Origin: Pieris napi
Lineage: Eukaryota > Arthropoda > Insecta > Lepidoptera > Pieridae
Direction of reading: 5' to 3'
DNA length: 64,000 nucleotides
Assembly: GCF_905475465.1 (NCBI RefSeq)
Contig: NC_062240.1
Location: 1,069,001-1,133,000, forward strand
Part shown: one piece after another, positions 47,545 through 59,900 of the stretch
How positions within the stretch are numbered: position 1 is the first letter of the stretch
Layout of the letters: the number at the start of each line of letters is the position of its first letter
Position numbers and translations under genes: made by a program
The notes under the pieces: model-generated
The model's input: only the letters and a program-made list of their open reading frames with translations
What the model was told of the DNA's origin: nothing
Databases searched by the model: none

Positions 47545-48125
47545 GAAGTTTAGTCTGTTCCTTAACCTATACGCATTTTTGCATTACTTTCGTGACCATT
47601 TTAAAAGGTTTGATTGCTTTGTGACTCCTTGATAAGACAAGCCCCACCAAACTATCACTGGCGCAGGATGTTCCACGTTGTACTTTTCCGACCACTTGAG
47701 CAACTTCTTAAGAACTATGAGCGTACACTTTATCATTTCGCTTATTGTAGTGTTCTTCAATCGTGAAAATTTTTACATTTCGATATTTCTGTGCTTTTCA
47801 TCTGCGTATAGCGACAGAGTCTTAGCGGGAATCTTCATTTCTCACGATAAGAAATTTTGCTTCCTAATGGGGTTTCGACGAATTCTGGCTTTAACAGCAT
47901 TAACAGCCTTTGTAGTTCTAACAGTGCGCGGCCGCCCTGATCTTTTCTGGTCTTCGATAGACAAAGTGTTGTTTGTATCTGTTGATAGTACGGTATACGA
48001 ACATACAGCTGATGCCAAGCTTTTGAAGTGTCTGGAATATGACCGACGGCTCCATACCCACTTTGTGTTAGGCGATCTCTGCAATACTATTTTCTTTATC
48101 ACCCCATTTCATATTGTTATTTGAT
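47545..48125 (-). pseudogene. maT-type transposase relic, spacer 3
   Basis: Counterpart of 7325-7830. 47842-48102 encodes SIEDQKRSGRPRTVRTTKAV and RIRRNPIRKQ on the - strand; the rest is shifted. Confidence 0.75.
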
Positions 48126-48511
48126 AATGAACATGGAAAAAATATGTGAGATGGCATAAAATTGAAAGAAGTTTTTAAAATAATTCAAAATCAAAATAAT
48201 TAATAAATTAAAAAAATAGAAAAGTTATTATGAAGAAAGTAAGAGTAAGAATAGTTTAGATTAAATTATTATCATAACTTACTGTGCGGCCTGTTGTTTG
48301 TTATTAAATTTAATGTGAAATTTTAAATAATTTTTGAATATAATACATTAGTTACTTTACGTTTCTTAATTAATTACTTTGATAAAATAAATAAATAATG
48401 TGAATATGTTTTTACCAAACATAAAAAATGCCCTGAAATTTAAGTTTATCAAAATTAATTAGTTGACGTCAACGATCACATTCCGTGGTTATACTCAATA
48501 AATAACTTACA

Positions 48512-48851
48512 TCTAATATATAAAATTCTCGTGTCACAATGTTCGTTCCCGTACTCCTCAGAAACGGCTAGACTGATTCCAATGAAATTTTATATTCATA
48601 TTCAGTAAGTTTGAGAATCGGCTTCAATCTATCTTTCAAACCCCTAAGTGATAAAGGGTATCCACCCCAATTTTTATTTTTTAGATTTTTTTATGATACA
48701 GCATTCAAAAATACAAACAACCCCTAATTTTCAGCCCACTTCAATCGACCCCTATTTTGTATCATGTAGATAGTTATTTTATTGGACTAACAAAATGTTT
48801 CCTAGGAATAATATAAGTACATGGCAAAACAACGTTTGCCGGGTCAGCTAG
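48512..48851 (+). mobile_element. Helitron-like element, spacer 3
   Basis: A|TCTAATATATAAAATTC at the start, hairpin GGCAAA/TTTGCC, end CGGGTCAGCTAG|T. This is the best-preserved ends among the three counterparts. Confidence 0.75.
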
Positions 48852-48869
48852 TCTATATAATATATAGCT

Positions 48870-49760
48870 TACAAGGCACAAGTCGCATTTATTTAAACCG
48901 GCGCTAAACAAACAGCGGGTTCACTTGATTAATCAACACCGACGCGTTGGCTGGGCGACACTGCTAAGCTCATAAGAGATTTGATTGATTAAATTACAAA
49001 TTATAGAATAATTATTTATGGCGAATTATTATATATGCCGGAGTAAGTAAAGAAAAATATTAAATAATAACAAAGACAATAGACGGGAAAAGAGTGTAAA
49101 TCGACAAAGTAGAAGGAGTACCAGGCGCAATAGTAAGTAATACTAGCATTGTTGATGTCATGAATTAGTTTGTTGGTGCCTGGCGTTTAATTTCGACTTT
49201 AGGGTTTACTTTTTAAAGGCTTCTGCTAGGTTAGATCGCTCGATCGCACTGAGGGCCGTATTTTTAGCGCTGTTTTGGGCGTTTTCCCGCGACTAGCGCA
49301 GGAACGTCTCCAGCAAGACTCGGACCTTGGCTTGGGCCGTCGCAGTGCGGCCGACTGAAGGGCTGAACGGAAGCTTACTGGAGTGAGCGAAGTTCGTAGT
49401 AGGGCCTCACTATGTATGAACGAAAAAAAATATTTATCTACTTCTTAACAATTATTCTTATTTTCAACTTTTAATTTTATTTACATTTTTATTAATTTTA
49501 CTATACACCTTTACACAAGACTTCACTAGGTACACTAGAAATTTTTAGTATTTTTTTTTCTACAAAGTATTTATTACATTCCTTTTCTTCATTTTTTTGC
49601 GACTGGGGCGCAAACTAGCTGCTGTGGTCTCTGGCAGAATGACCAGCGCTGTGGAACATTCAGCTCCTCAGCATAATGCTGAGCCAGGGCCAATTACAGC
49701 CACAGCACACACTCATTACTTGAAACGAACCGAATGGGAAAAGGGATTTTTTTAATTTTT
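48870..49760. other. Conserved spacer with GC-rich block and coding-like block, spacer 3
   Basis: Matches 8640-9190 and 29700-30600. The GC-rich part lies at 49195-49400. The block with SGRMTSAVEHSAPQHN is at about 49600-49750. No gene recognised. Confidence 0.4.
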
Positions 49761-50250
49761 ATACTAAAGCTGATAAGCGGTGTATTTTATTTTTTTCATG
49801 CTTTGTCTTTTATACTTCTTTAAATTTAATATATTTATCGATATTACTAAATGTATCAGTAGTAGAACTTGCGTTAAAATATTATATCGTTAATAATTAA
49901 TTATTCGTTAAGAGTACAGCAATAAAAGTTTCTTAAGTGAACTTCTATTAATTATAACTGCCGGAAATGAAGGTTATGTGATAATGCCACATTGAATTGT
50001 TTTTTATATAAACAATCATTTTTAATGGGAGTTAATTATCCCAATTCAGTTATGATTAAGTTATAACTATATTAAAATCAGTTGAAGTTTGTCCATTACA
50101 GAATTTAATTCAACGTTACCGATAAAAAATATTATTTAATCTATTTACATATAAAATATACTTGGACGTTTTACGCCATTTTTGCCGCAAACACATCGCA
50201 ATATTTTGAACTTTTAGAAAATTTACTAACTGTGTTCCCTTGTTTTTCAG

Positions 50251-50361
50251 TACGTGTTGAAGATTTTAAAGCATCTCCCAATTGGGTTTGATTAACAATA
50301 CAACAATATCATCGGATATTGAAACACGAAGGAATCTTTTTTTGTTTTAAAGGATTAACAC
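50251..50361 (+). other. Exon-like block before FAR copy 4
   Basis: Counterpart of 9623-9752 with TTTTTCAG and GTAAGT borders and a disrupted frame. Confidence 0.3.
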
Positions 50362-50942
50362 GTAAGTTTTGTTTATAATATTAAGTATGTAATGATTAGA
50401 AACCTCTCAGTAAAGGCGATTTTTAAACTGAAAAGTAAAATAAAGGCTCATTTGTAAGCAGAATTTAGTGTTTAGCTTCCATAGTGATTCTTACTTTCAG
50501 TTTGGAAGTCGGAATTGTTTAAACACACTCTCGCTTTGGATAATCACGTAACATTCTCGGTCCCGCTGCGCGTACTTGTGGTCGTGTAGATATAGAGTAC
50601 AATTGTGTTTCTAATAATAACTAACTAACTAGCACTATAGAGGACGCTGGCGCAGCAGGCCTGGAAAACATTGTTATAGGGAAATGGGTTCCATGAACTG
50701 ATGTAAATTTGTTCTACATGAAAGTTTTACATAGCTTAATTAGAGTAAATTAAGAACGGAATTTCCCGAATTGGATTTATTATTAATTTTACAGAGTAGA
50801 TCTTGAGGAATAAAGTAATTATTTCTAACAAAAACCGTGATTAAAACCTTTAATTTTATTGTTTAATTAAGATTCTATCGGACCTATTATTAATTTAAAA
50901 AAACTTATGGACATTCGTTGATAGATCGCGAGACTGACGACA
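50362..50942 (+). promoter_or_regulatory. Presumed promoter and 5' leader of FAR copy 4, TATA-like box missing
   Basis: Aligns with 9753-10237 and 31263-31708, but the TATAAATA of copies 2 and 3 is gone: the sequence reads GTTATAGGGAAATGGGTTCC (50673-50692). An insertion follows, with a second AT-rich stretch before the ATG. Confidence 0.4.
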
Positions 50943-53900
50943 ATGTTTCGCTCTATCCACTGCGTGGTTAATAGTGCAAGAAATGGATCACGACACTACA
51001 CGGGGTAATTAATATATTTATTTATTTGTTGATGAGCTTATAGAAGTTATAACATACCTAAGAATACTCTTTATAATAGCATAAAAGTACTTAAGTTAAC
51101 TTTAATTGCTAACACAGCATAATGAATACAACAAAAAAAAAATTAAACAAATGAAAAAATTACTTCGTACTTTCTTTTTTAGAATTTTTTTAAATAATTT
51201 GCGTAATTAAAAATGTTATCGAGGTCTGTACTGTCATAATTTATTTGTCCAAAAATATTTTATATCTTCTACATTCATTATTTCAAATAAAGAGAATATT
51301 GATAGATGTATGTACGATAGTCTTGAATGAATGCAGTAAAGTAAAACAAATGTACTTTACTGCATTCTATTTAATTTTTATCCCATTTAACTGTTAGGTA
51401 TAAATTCGAGTTTGTGTAACCTTACGTGTGTGGGGTACGGCATACTGCATATTACGAGTATTTAAAACAAATCTGAAAATAAACTTTAATCTTAAGTAAA
51501 ATATATTCAAATGTGGTTAAAAGACGCATACATTTTTATTACAAATAAAGCCGTAAAAAACTTTATCTTTACGTAAAAAGCAAATAAAATATAATTAGAA
51601 ATAATAAACCTGTAGGTATGGCATTGTTCTAATTGCTGGACTTTTGACCCTGTGGCAAATTACCTATTTTAATTCCGTCTAATCTTTTTGAGTATTCTTA
51701 TACATGCCGAGGCCCGTTCGTAGTAACAAATTAATTAATAATTCCATGATTTATGCACACACATATTTGAACTTGTATTTTTCAGGGAATCTAGAAACCT
51801 TAAAATTTCCAGGCAAGTTGAAAAAAAGGAAATTTGCACCCTTTTTTCATTATTAAATGATGGTTTTAAAGTTTGGTTTTCATTAGATAGGATAATTTAC
51901 TGTATCTATCCCAAAGTTAATATATTATTTCGGTTGGAGCGACTATGTCGCAACGGCATAGCATTGCTACATAAAGTACTTTTACAGGTCCGGGTCACTG
52001 GAGACTGGAAATTACCAACGGGTGGCAGATTACTATGCGGGTAAATCAGTTTTCGTCACAGGAGCTACAGGGTTTGTTGGGAAGGTATGAATATAGACTC
52101 CTTTTTATTTATCTTGTGTCTAGTATTTTACATACATATTATTAACTCTTTTATAGTCGGTGGAATCTTAACTATAACTATGTAAGTTCATCCATCCAGT
52201 TGTCAAAGAAAAATTTACGGATATCGAATCCAAAGCGTCTCGGCATTCTGACGAATCAACGCTTCAATTATAAAATTAACTATATCGGAATTCATTTTAT
52301 GCCATAATAGTTAGAATCATCATTTTATGCTAGTGCAATTTCAGTCAATTATAAATTATGATATCAATTGAAAATCGGCTTTGTAGACCCCAGCTGAAAA
52401 CTGTTATAAAATACCCAGTATGGGGCAAATACAACAGAATTTAAATTAATGAATACTATGAAGTATAATTCAAATCAATAACAAAGTACATTGAAACATA
52501 GTTGCGTTGATCCTTGATGTTACGTTTTTTTTGCTAATCTAATGGCGCGTCTAAACGGGCCATGTTTTGCTGCAATTGATGGCTGCAACACTGTGGCCGG
52601 CAACATTGCAAACAATAGCAGCCACACTATGCAATATTGCAGTAATGTCCCAGCCATATAGCCAAACATGTTTTGTATAGCCACATATGGCCGATATTGC
52701 CCCGATGGGTGGCCGGACGATCGCTAGGTTATCGAATTCAACTGCAATATTGCACAGCCAGTTCTATTGTTGTTTCAGTCACTCTCTTTGTTATGGCACA
52801 GTGTATCCTTTTCTACGCGACATGACGTTTGCTATGAGTGAAGTGTGCCTGTTGCTATATTCTGTGTTTTGCGATCAGCTGCATTTTGACGTTAAATTAA
52901 ATATTAATTAAAATTCAAGACTCAAATTGTCTACAGTTTCACGCCTATTTAAGTAAGGTCGAATCCACAATCTCTTCTTTTTCTATTTCTTTTTTAAAAC
53001 AATATAAGCTGCTGCGATCAGTGTGATTTCGTCAGCCATTGTTGCCGGTTTGTGTGGCCCGTTTATGAGTCTGCATCATGGGCCATACTATTGCAGACAT
53101 ATTGCAACACATTGCCCAGCCATAGATTGTTCGGCCATCAGCTGCATTAAAATATTTTTCTAATGGCCGGACAATTAGTTGCCAACAGTGCAGCCATCAA
53201 TTGCAGCAAAACATGGCCCGTTTAGACGCGCCATTATATATATAAAAATGAAACCCGTTTTTCGTTATCACGACATAACATGAAAACGGCTTGACCGATT
53301 TGGCCAATTCTTTTTTATAATATTCTTTGAAGCACGAGGATGGTTCTTACGGAGAGAAAAATTAAAAAAATTGAGTGAAAAAGTCTAAAAACAACACTTT
53401 TCTATATTCCCATACATAATATTCGTAATAATACTTAAAAGTCAATTTGAACTTTAATACCATATCATAAAGATCAAGTGTTAGTGGAGGGATTCCGGGA
53501 AGGTAAATTTTTATTTTTTGACATAATGTATTTGTTGTCAACTTCCTTTTTTTTATCTTAGCTAGACCGGTATTCCGAATAGCAGAATAAGTATTTAAAA
53601 AAATAAAGAATCTACTGTTAGGCGGTACGATGTTCGCCAGGCCAGCTAGTATTTCATAAATTCTCTTTACGAAATTTTAATTTTAAAAATAGAATTTCTA
53701 TAAGGTAATTCGCCATTCTCACTGTCTCTCAATCGGTCTTAATCGCTCTCTCTCTTTTCTTCGACAAAAACACTGCACATCTTCGTGACGCTAATATTAT
53801 TATTATTGCGTTTCAACCGTAAAAATTTTACCCTCATGCGCCTAAAGAAATGCATGCGTCTAAACTTTCGATTTAACAACAGGGGCCGGGAGTTTCTTGC

Positions 53901-56900
53901 CAGTTTTTCTCGTCTACACCCTTATTTGAGAAATGTAAATATAAATATAAATACCAAACGTACATTAGCTGTACATTATTGCACCCTGCACAACAAAAAA
54001 TAAAGTCTCATTTCACTATCTTAACTAAAATTCAGTACTGTCTCATTATCCCAACGAAACACCGTTTGATACAAAAGTACTTTAGTTAAAGCTATGTACC
54101 TATTGTTTAGATTTTTTTTAAATATGGGGGTATATATTGAACACGTAGCAAAGCATATGATTCTGATCGGATGTAAAAAATATATAAAATTTACCTAAAT
54201 ATTATCAAATTACAGGTATTTATTGAAAGGTTACTTTCCAATTGCAAGGATATTGAAAATGTGTTTGTGCTGATTAGACCTAAGCACGGCGCAGACACAG
54301 AAAAACGTTTACAAAAAATATTTGATGTTCCGGTTAGTGTTCAAGATTAATTGGCTTATATATATATTTTTTTTTAATACAATAAAACATAACATCGACC
54401 CCAGAGAACCAATCATTATTTTGGCTTGTCGCCTACATATCTAATTATCAATAAAACAAACGTAGAAATATATCTGATTATTACGCCGTGTATGTCCCAA
54501 GCCATACGGTATTTTTTTTGACTTTTAACATTTTGGTAAAAATTTCAAGTTCATACAAAATGTGCGCAGACTAGAGATGTTTGGAGTTTATTAAATGTTA
54601 ATTAAATTATTTTATTCAGCTTTTCAACAAATTAAAACAAACAAGGCCTGGTGATCTGAAGAAAGTAATTCCCATCAAAGGAGACATTACAACATCCCAG
54701 CTGGGTTTAACGCCAGATGACAAAGAGACTTTGGCTGATAAGGTACGTTACTTTTTTATATCATATACAGTAATTAAACTATCATATTTTCAAATTCCGT
54801 TGGCCGAGACACACAAAGAAAACTGAGCAGTTTTTTTAAGTTACATCAGATTAAGTTCATCACATTTACAAAATACCTTCTAATATGAAACATATTAGAA
54901 GGTATTTTATTGTAGTACCTGTCGGCAGACCTTTATGAATTAAAAATTGCTAGATAAATAATTATATTTTTTTTAGGTGTCTGTAGTATTTCACTCAGCA
55001 GCTACCGTCCGATTCATAGACAAATTTCAAGATATGATGAACATTAACGTAGAGGGAACACAACGAGTGATAGATTTGTCTAAGGAAATAAGAAATTTAA
55101 AAGTGAGTATTGTTATAAATAGTTAATGACAGTCACAGGATAATAATACCAAAAACAAATGATAAATGAATGCAATATACAAAGAGTTCTAAAATTAAAA
55201 TTCAAAAAAAAATTCATTAGCAATGTTTCTGACTGGCCAGTTCTAAACATTTTCAGTGTTATCCACATATTGGTTGTCAAATATTTATGCGTGCGTTTAG
55301 AAATTTATGTAAACTAAGGAAAATGAATCAAGCTACTTAGATATACTACAAATTTTATTTCTCATTGTATTAATTTTTACATCATTATCGTATTTATTTT
55401 GTATTCATTGTATTACTTCCATAAAATAATAAATTAAGTTCAACTAATCTGAAACACGTATGTTCGCCGAGTCAGCTAGTATTTAATAAAAACACCCGAA
55501 TGCTTTAGATTGTTGTACAGTTACAAATCATACAAAATTATTTGTAGCGAGATAAGCGAGGTAAAGTCCAAAAATAAAGTAGGAAAACAAAATATGCATA
55601 TATATATAAAATCAACTTTGTTTTACACGTGTATTTGTTTAACACCTAATATTTTTCCTGAATAATTCAAAAAATTGCATCTTTTTAATTACGCAAACAA
55701 CACAACATAACACAATCACGATTTGATAGAAAGAGACTATAAATAAGATGTATTTATGTAAAAAAAAAAATTAGTGTCTAATAAATCAAATATGGCTTAT
55801 ACTTTAATAAACACAGATCTAGTACCTCCATATGTATGAGTATAAGTTATCTGCAGTTTATTACATTAAATATTAAATTACTATTATTTCAGAAATTTGT
55901 CTATATTTCGACTGCCTTTTCAAATTCACATATAAAAGTAGTTGAAGAGAAGCTATACACTCCTAAGAAAGAATTATCCGCAGTCCGACAAATGATACGA
56001 GACCATGGAACAGATGATACGAAAGTTAATGAATATGTCGGTAAGTTTTTTTTTTAATTTTTACAACATTTTACAATCTACAAGCTGGTCATACGCCTGT
56101 GCAAGTTGGTGATCAGCCTTCTGCTCTCTATTTATGGATTTAAGACATGCTGGTTTCCTTACAATGTAGCACCGCAACAACTTGACCAATTCAGCCGTGG
56201 TGGTTAATCCCTTTTGAGAATGGTATTCTTTGCAAGAATCCCCATTAAGACTTAGACGGTTGGAGTATGATGAGATCAAGAAAATACATTTTTGATAGTC
56301 CAGATAGCAGAATTGCTCTCCGCGTGTCTTCTATGCTATTACGTATAAAGGCTATTATATCGTGCTAACGACGAAATATAATGTGTTTAAATTAGATTTT
56401 TTTAATTTTCAGCGGATGTTACTAATACATATACACTATCTAAGGGGTTATGCGAAGAACTGGTGAGGCAAAATAAAGAGTACTTACCTACTATTATAGT
56501 ACGACCATCAATGGGTAAGAACTTTTTTTAAAAACACAATTTTAGTTTTCAGTTTTTTAATCTTCTCAAAAAATCTGAGCTAATATGATGTATGTATTAA
56601 GTATGAGAGTGTACAATTATTTAATCAATTACCCTCTAAAATTCGTAATATTAGCGCGTTTAACCAATTCAAAAGGGCATTGAAGATACATATTAGAATG
56701 AGCCTAGTAGACTTAAATTGGGACAGCTGATTGCGACGTGTATTTCGTTGGTATATACATATTAAGTTTCTCATGTATATAAAATATTTTTTTTTGTTAT
56801 GAGAAATAGAGTTCTGTTAACATTATATTTTCCAGTTACTCCAATGTACCACGAGCCACTTCCTGGTTGGGTGGACAGTTGGGTGGCAGCTACAGCCGTC

Positions 56901-59900
56901 TTCAGTAATTTATCAAGGGGTCTGAATCCGTACATTTATAGCACTGAGGACGTCGTTTGCGATCTTATTCCCGTTGATTACGTTGCAAATTTAATCATCA
57001 TAGCCGGGGCTAAAGGAGCTATGTAAGTTGCCAAAGTCTGTATTGCTAGGGCTGTATTGTGCTGAATACAGCGCTATATGTTATATGTGAATTTAATCAG
57101 TAATTGATAATCAGTGTTTTAATTAAAACTTAAAACACAACATTCCATTAAAATCTGTAATTTTTTTGTGTTTTTCTATAAATAGGATATTATAGAATTT
57201 AGTTTTTCGCTTATTTCTACGAATCTTAATTGATGATTTTCAAATAGTTTCCGCCTTATCCATAAAGAATAACTTCTCTGTCACCATTTTTATCTAATGT
57301 GAGTCTTTTTTATTCACAGTGTAAACACAACTTTCCAAAAAGAAACAAACGAGTACTTAAGTTGTAATTTGGCTCTTTTAGTTTTTTGAATCGGTTTTGA
57401 TCTACTATAAACATATTAAAATCATGACTTGATAGTTAAAGTTAGTCTTTGAGTATAGCTTTAAGATCTTATCATGATTTAAAACTTTATATTTCAGAAC
57501 GGATGACATCTCTGTGTATAATATAAACTCCAGTTCGGAAAATCCTATTACTTGGAAAGACGGTTCTGATTTATATTTAGAACAAAGCAAGCGATTAGGC
57601 TACTGTAAGTATAATTCACCTACTTTGAATAATTGATGCAAAATCTTAATTAGCCAGTCATGATACAACATCAGCTACGGATATTAAGAAAACTACATTA
57701 GAATTGCATACATTAACGTCGGTATACAAGTCACAGAGTACGGGACTTCCGGAGAGAAAATTCTCTGTTCAGTTATAATAAATAATAATTAATAATGATT
57801 TAATTTTAACTTAAAAGAAATAATTATAATTTTAACAGAGTACCAAATCAGACGTTTAACATACTTTCGCTGCAACTGCGCTGTTATTTATTTATTTAAT
57901 TATAAGTAATCTTACAGCTAACATATATATATCTATATATACTAGCGACCCGCCCCGGCTTCGCACGGATGCAATGCTGATACTAAATTCAAAGTGCTAT
58001 AGAGTATAGGGAGAACCGCGGCCTCCGACGCGCTGCGTCCCGCAATTATTAAATTTGTAATATCATCGAAAATATTCATTTAAATCATATGCTGTAAAGG
58101 GCCATATAAATCTATATTAAATCAACAATTTATTTAAGGTATTTAATTGGATAAGGATTTATGCTGTATTGGTTAAAATCGTTTCGAAAATTAGCCATTA
58201 TTTGTCGTAAAAAGTAAATGACAAAAAAAAGTTATTGTGGGTTATCCATAAGAGATAGACATATACCATCACAGACTTTTCTGTAGACCTTTTCAATGTG
58301 TACAATACTTAGTACATTATTTTGATAAAACTCGTAGGGTTCAGCCTGCGTTTGCAATGTAAGCGGAAAAAATGTAATTATTTACGACATCACATTAGAA
58401 ACCTCAAAAATAACAGTACTTCTCCACTATTTAATGGATGTTATTATACATATAAACCTTTCTCTTGAATCATTCTATCTATTAAAAAAAACTGCATCAA
58501 AATCCGTTGCGTAGTTTCAAAGATTTAAGCATACAAAGGGACATAGGGACAGAGAAAGCGACTTTGTTTTATACTATGTAGTGATTATAAAACAAAACAT
58601 TTAGACAATACAGAAAGTCAAAACCGATTACATAGAGAAATAATATATATACGAAACAGAAAACAAATAAATACATTAATGGACAAAATTATGTAAAGAA
58701 AACTGATATTTAACATTTAAAACAACAAACAATACTCAATATTTCAAAACACTGCTTAAACAAAATTAGAATCTTCCCGCCCCTTCAAATACTTTCTCAC
58801 ATCTTCTTTGGTGAGGTGGAAAATATAAATATCCTCATAATTAGTGTCATAGTTAGATAAAACCCGAAACATTGGCGAATTATGCAGGTAATTCGAGTTT
58901 GTACCAGGCACATGGAACAATTTTGTATGTTCTTGTCGCATAAGGAGGAGGAATTTTGTGAGAAATTAACAACAGCAAATAGGGGCTATCTATCCGCCCA
59001 TTAAGAATAGCGAGTAAAAAAGCAAGTCAAGAAGAGTCTAAATTAAAATATTTGCAAGAACCTGCATAACTATCGAAGCATGATATTTTTAAAAAATAAG
59101 GAATTTCGAAAAACTTTTTTTGTATATTTTCTACTGCTTTTTTATATTTTATTTAATATGTAGAGCAGATAACACCCGCATACTCCAGCACGCTTCAAAC
59201 ATAAGCAAAATATAGCCTTTTAATGCATGACCGCTTGACAAATCCTAGTTGCTTATACGTTTTGCCTGTTATGTCATCGATATGTTTTGATAGGCCCATT
59301 TTTAAGTGTTGTCTTAAATGTTGTTCAAATAAAAAAAAATCTCAGCTTCCTAAAATTTGTTAAAGCTACTCAAAAAAGGTTTTAAAGTTAGAAGTTTAGT
59401 TTTTAGCTGAATTTGCCCAAATATTCGACTTCATATTAAAAAGATAAAAATAAGTTTCCATAGCTTCTGGCTACGTTTAAAAACTACTTGTTGTACTTAA
59501 TTGTTTTTTTTTTTGTAATCGGCCTTTTAATGTGGATAGGCTAAAAATCATTGAAGCATTAAAAATCTTTTTTTCGACTTTTATTATTCTTATGGTAAAT
59601 TAAACTTTACGATCTATTTTTTTATTAATTTTAATACCCGTAAAAAAAGTAGCTCGTGTAATTCTTACAATAATTTTGGTCTCACCACTCAAAATTCAAA
59701 ATGTTATTCGAAATGATTATTGCTAATTATTGTGAAATTACCTGTTTTCAGCTAAAAAGAACATGCAAGAAATAAAGGTATCAAAATCAACATTCGTAGT
59801 GAATACCATGACATTTATTCTGCAAACAGTACCTTGTTTCTTTGCTGATGTCGGACTCGTCTTAAGAGGAAAAAAACCTAGGTAATTTTTTATCAAGAGA

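Noticed and set aside
47678..48124. A 148-codon + strand protein.
   Set aside because: It overlaps the maT relic on the opposite strand, whose RSGRPRTVRTTK frame is the recognisable one.
52687..52911. A 74-codon + strand frame.
   Set aside because: It lies wholly inside the MITE at 52543-53233 and has no family features.
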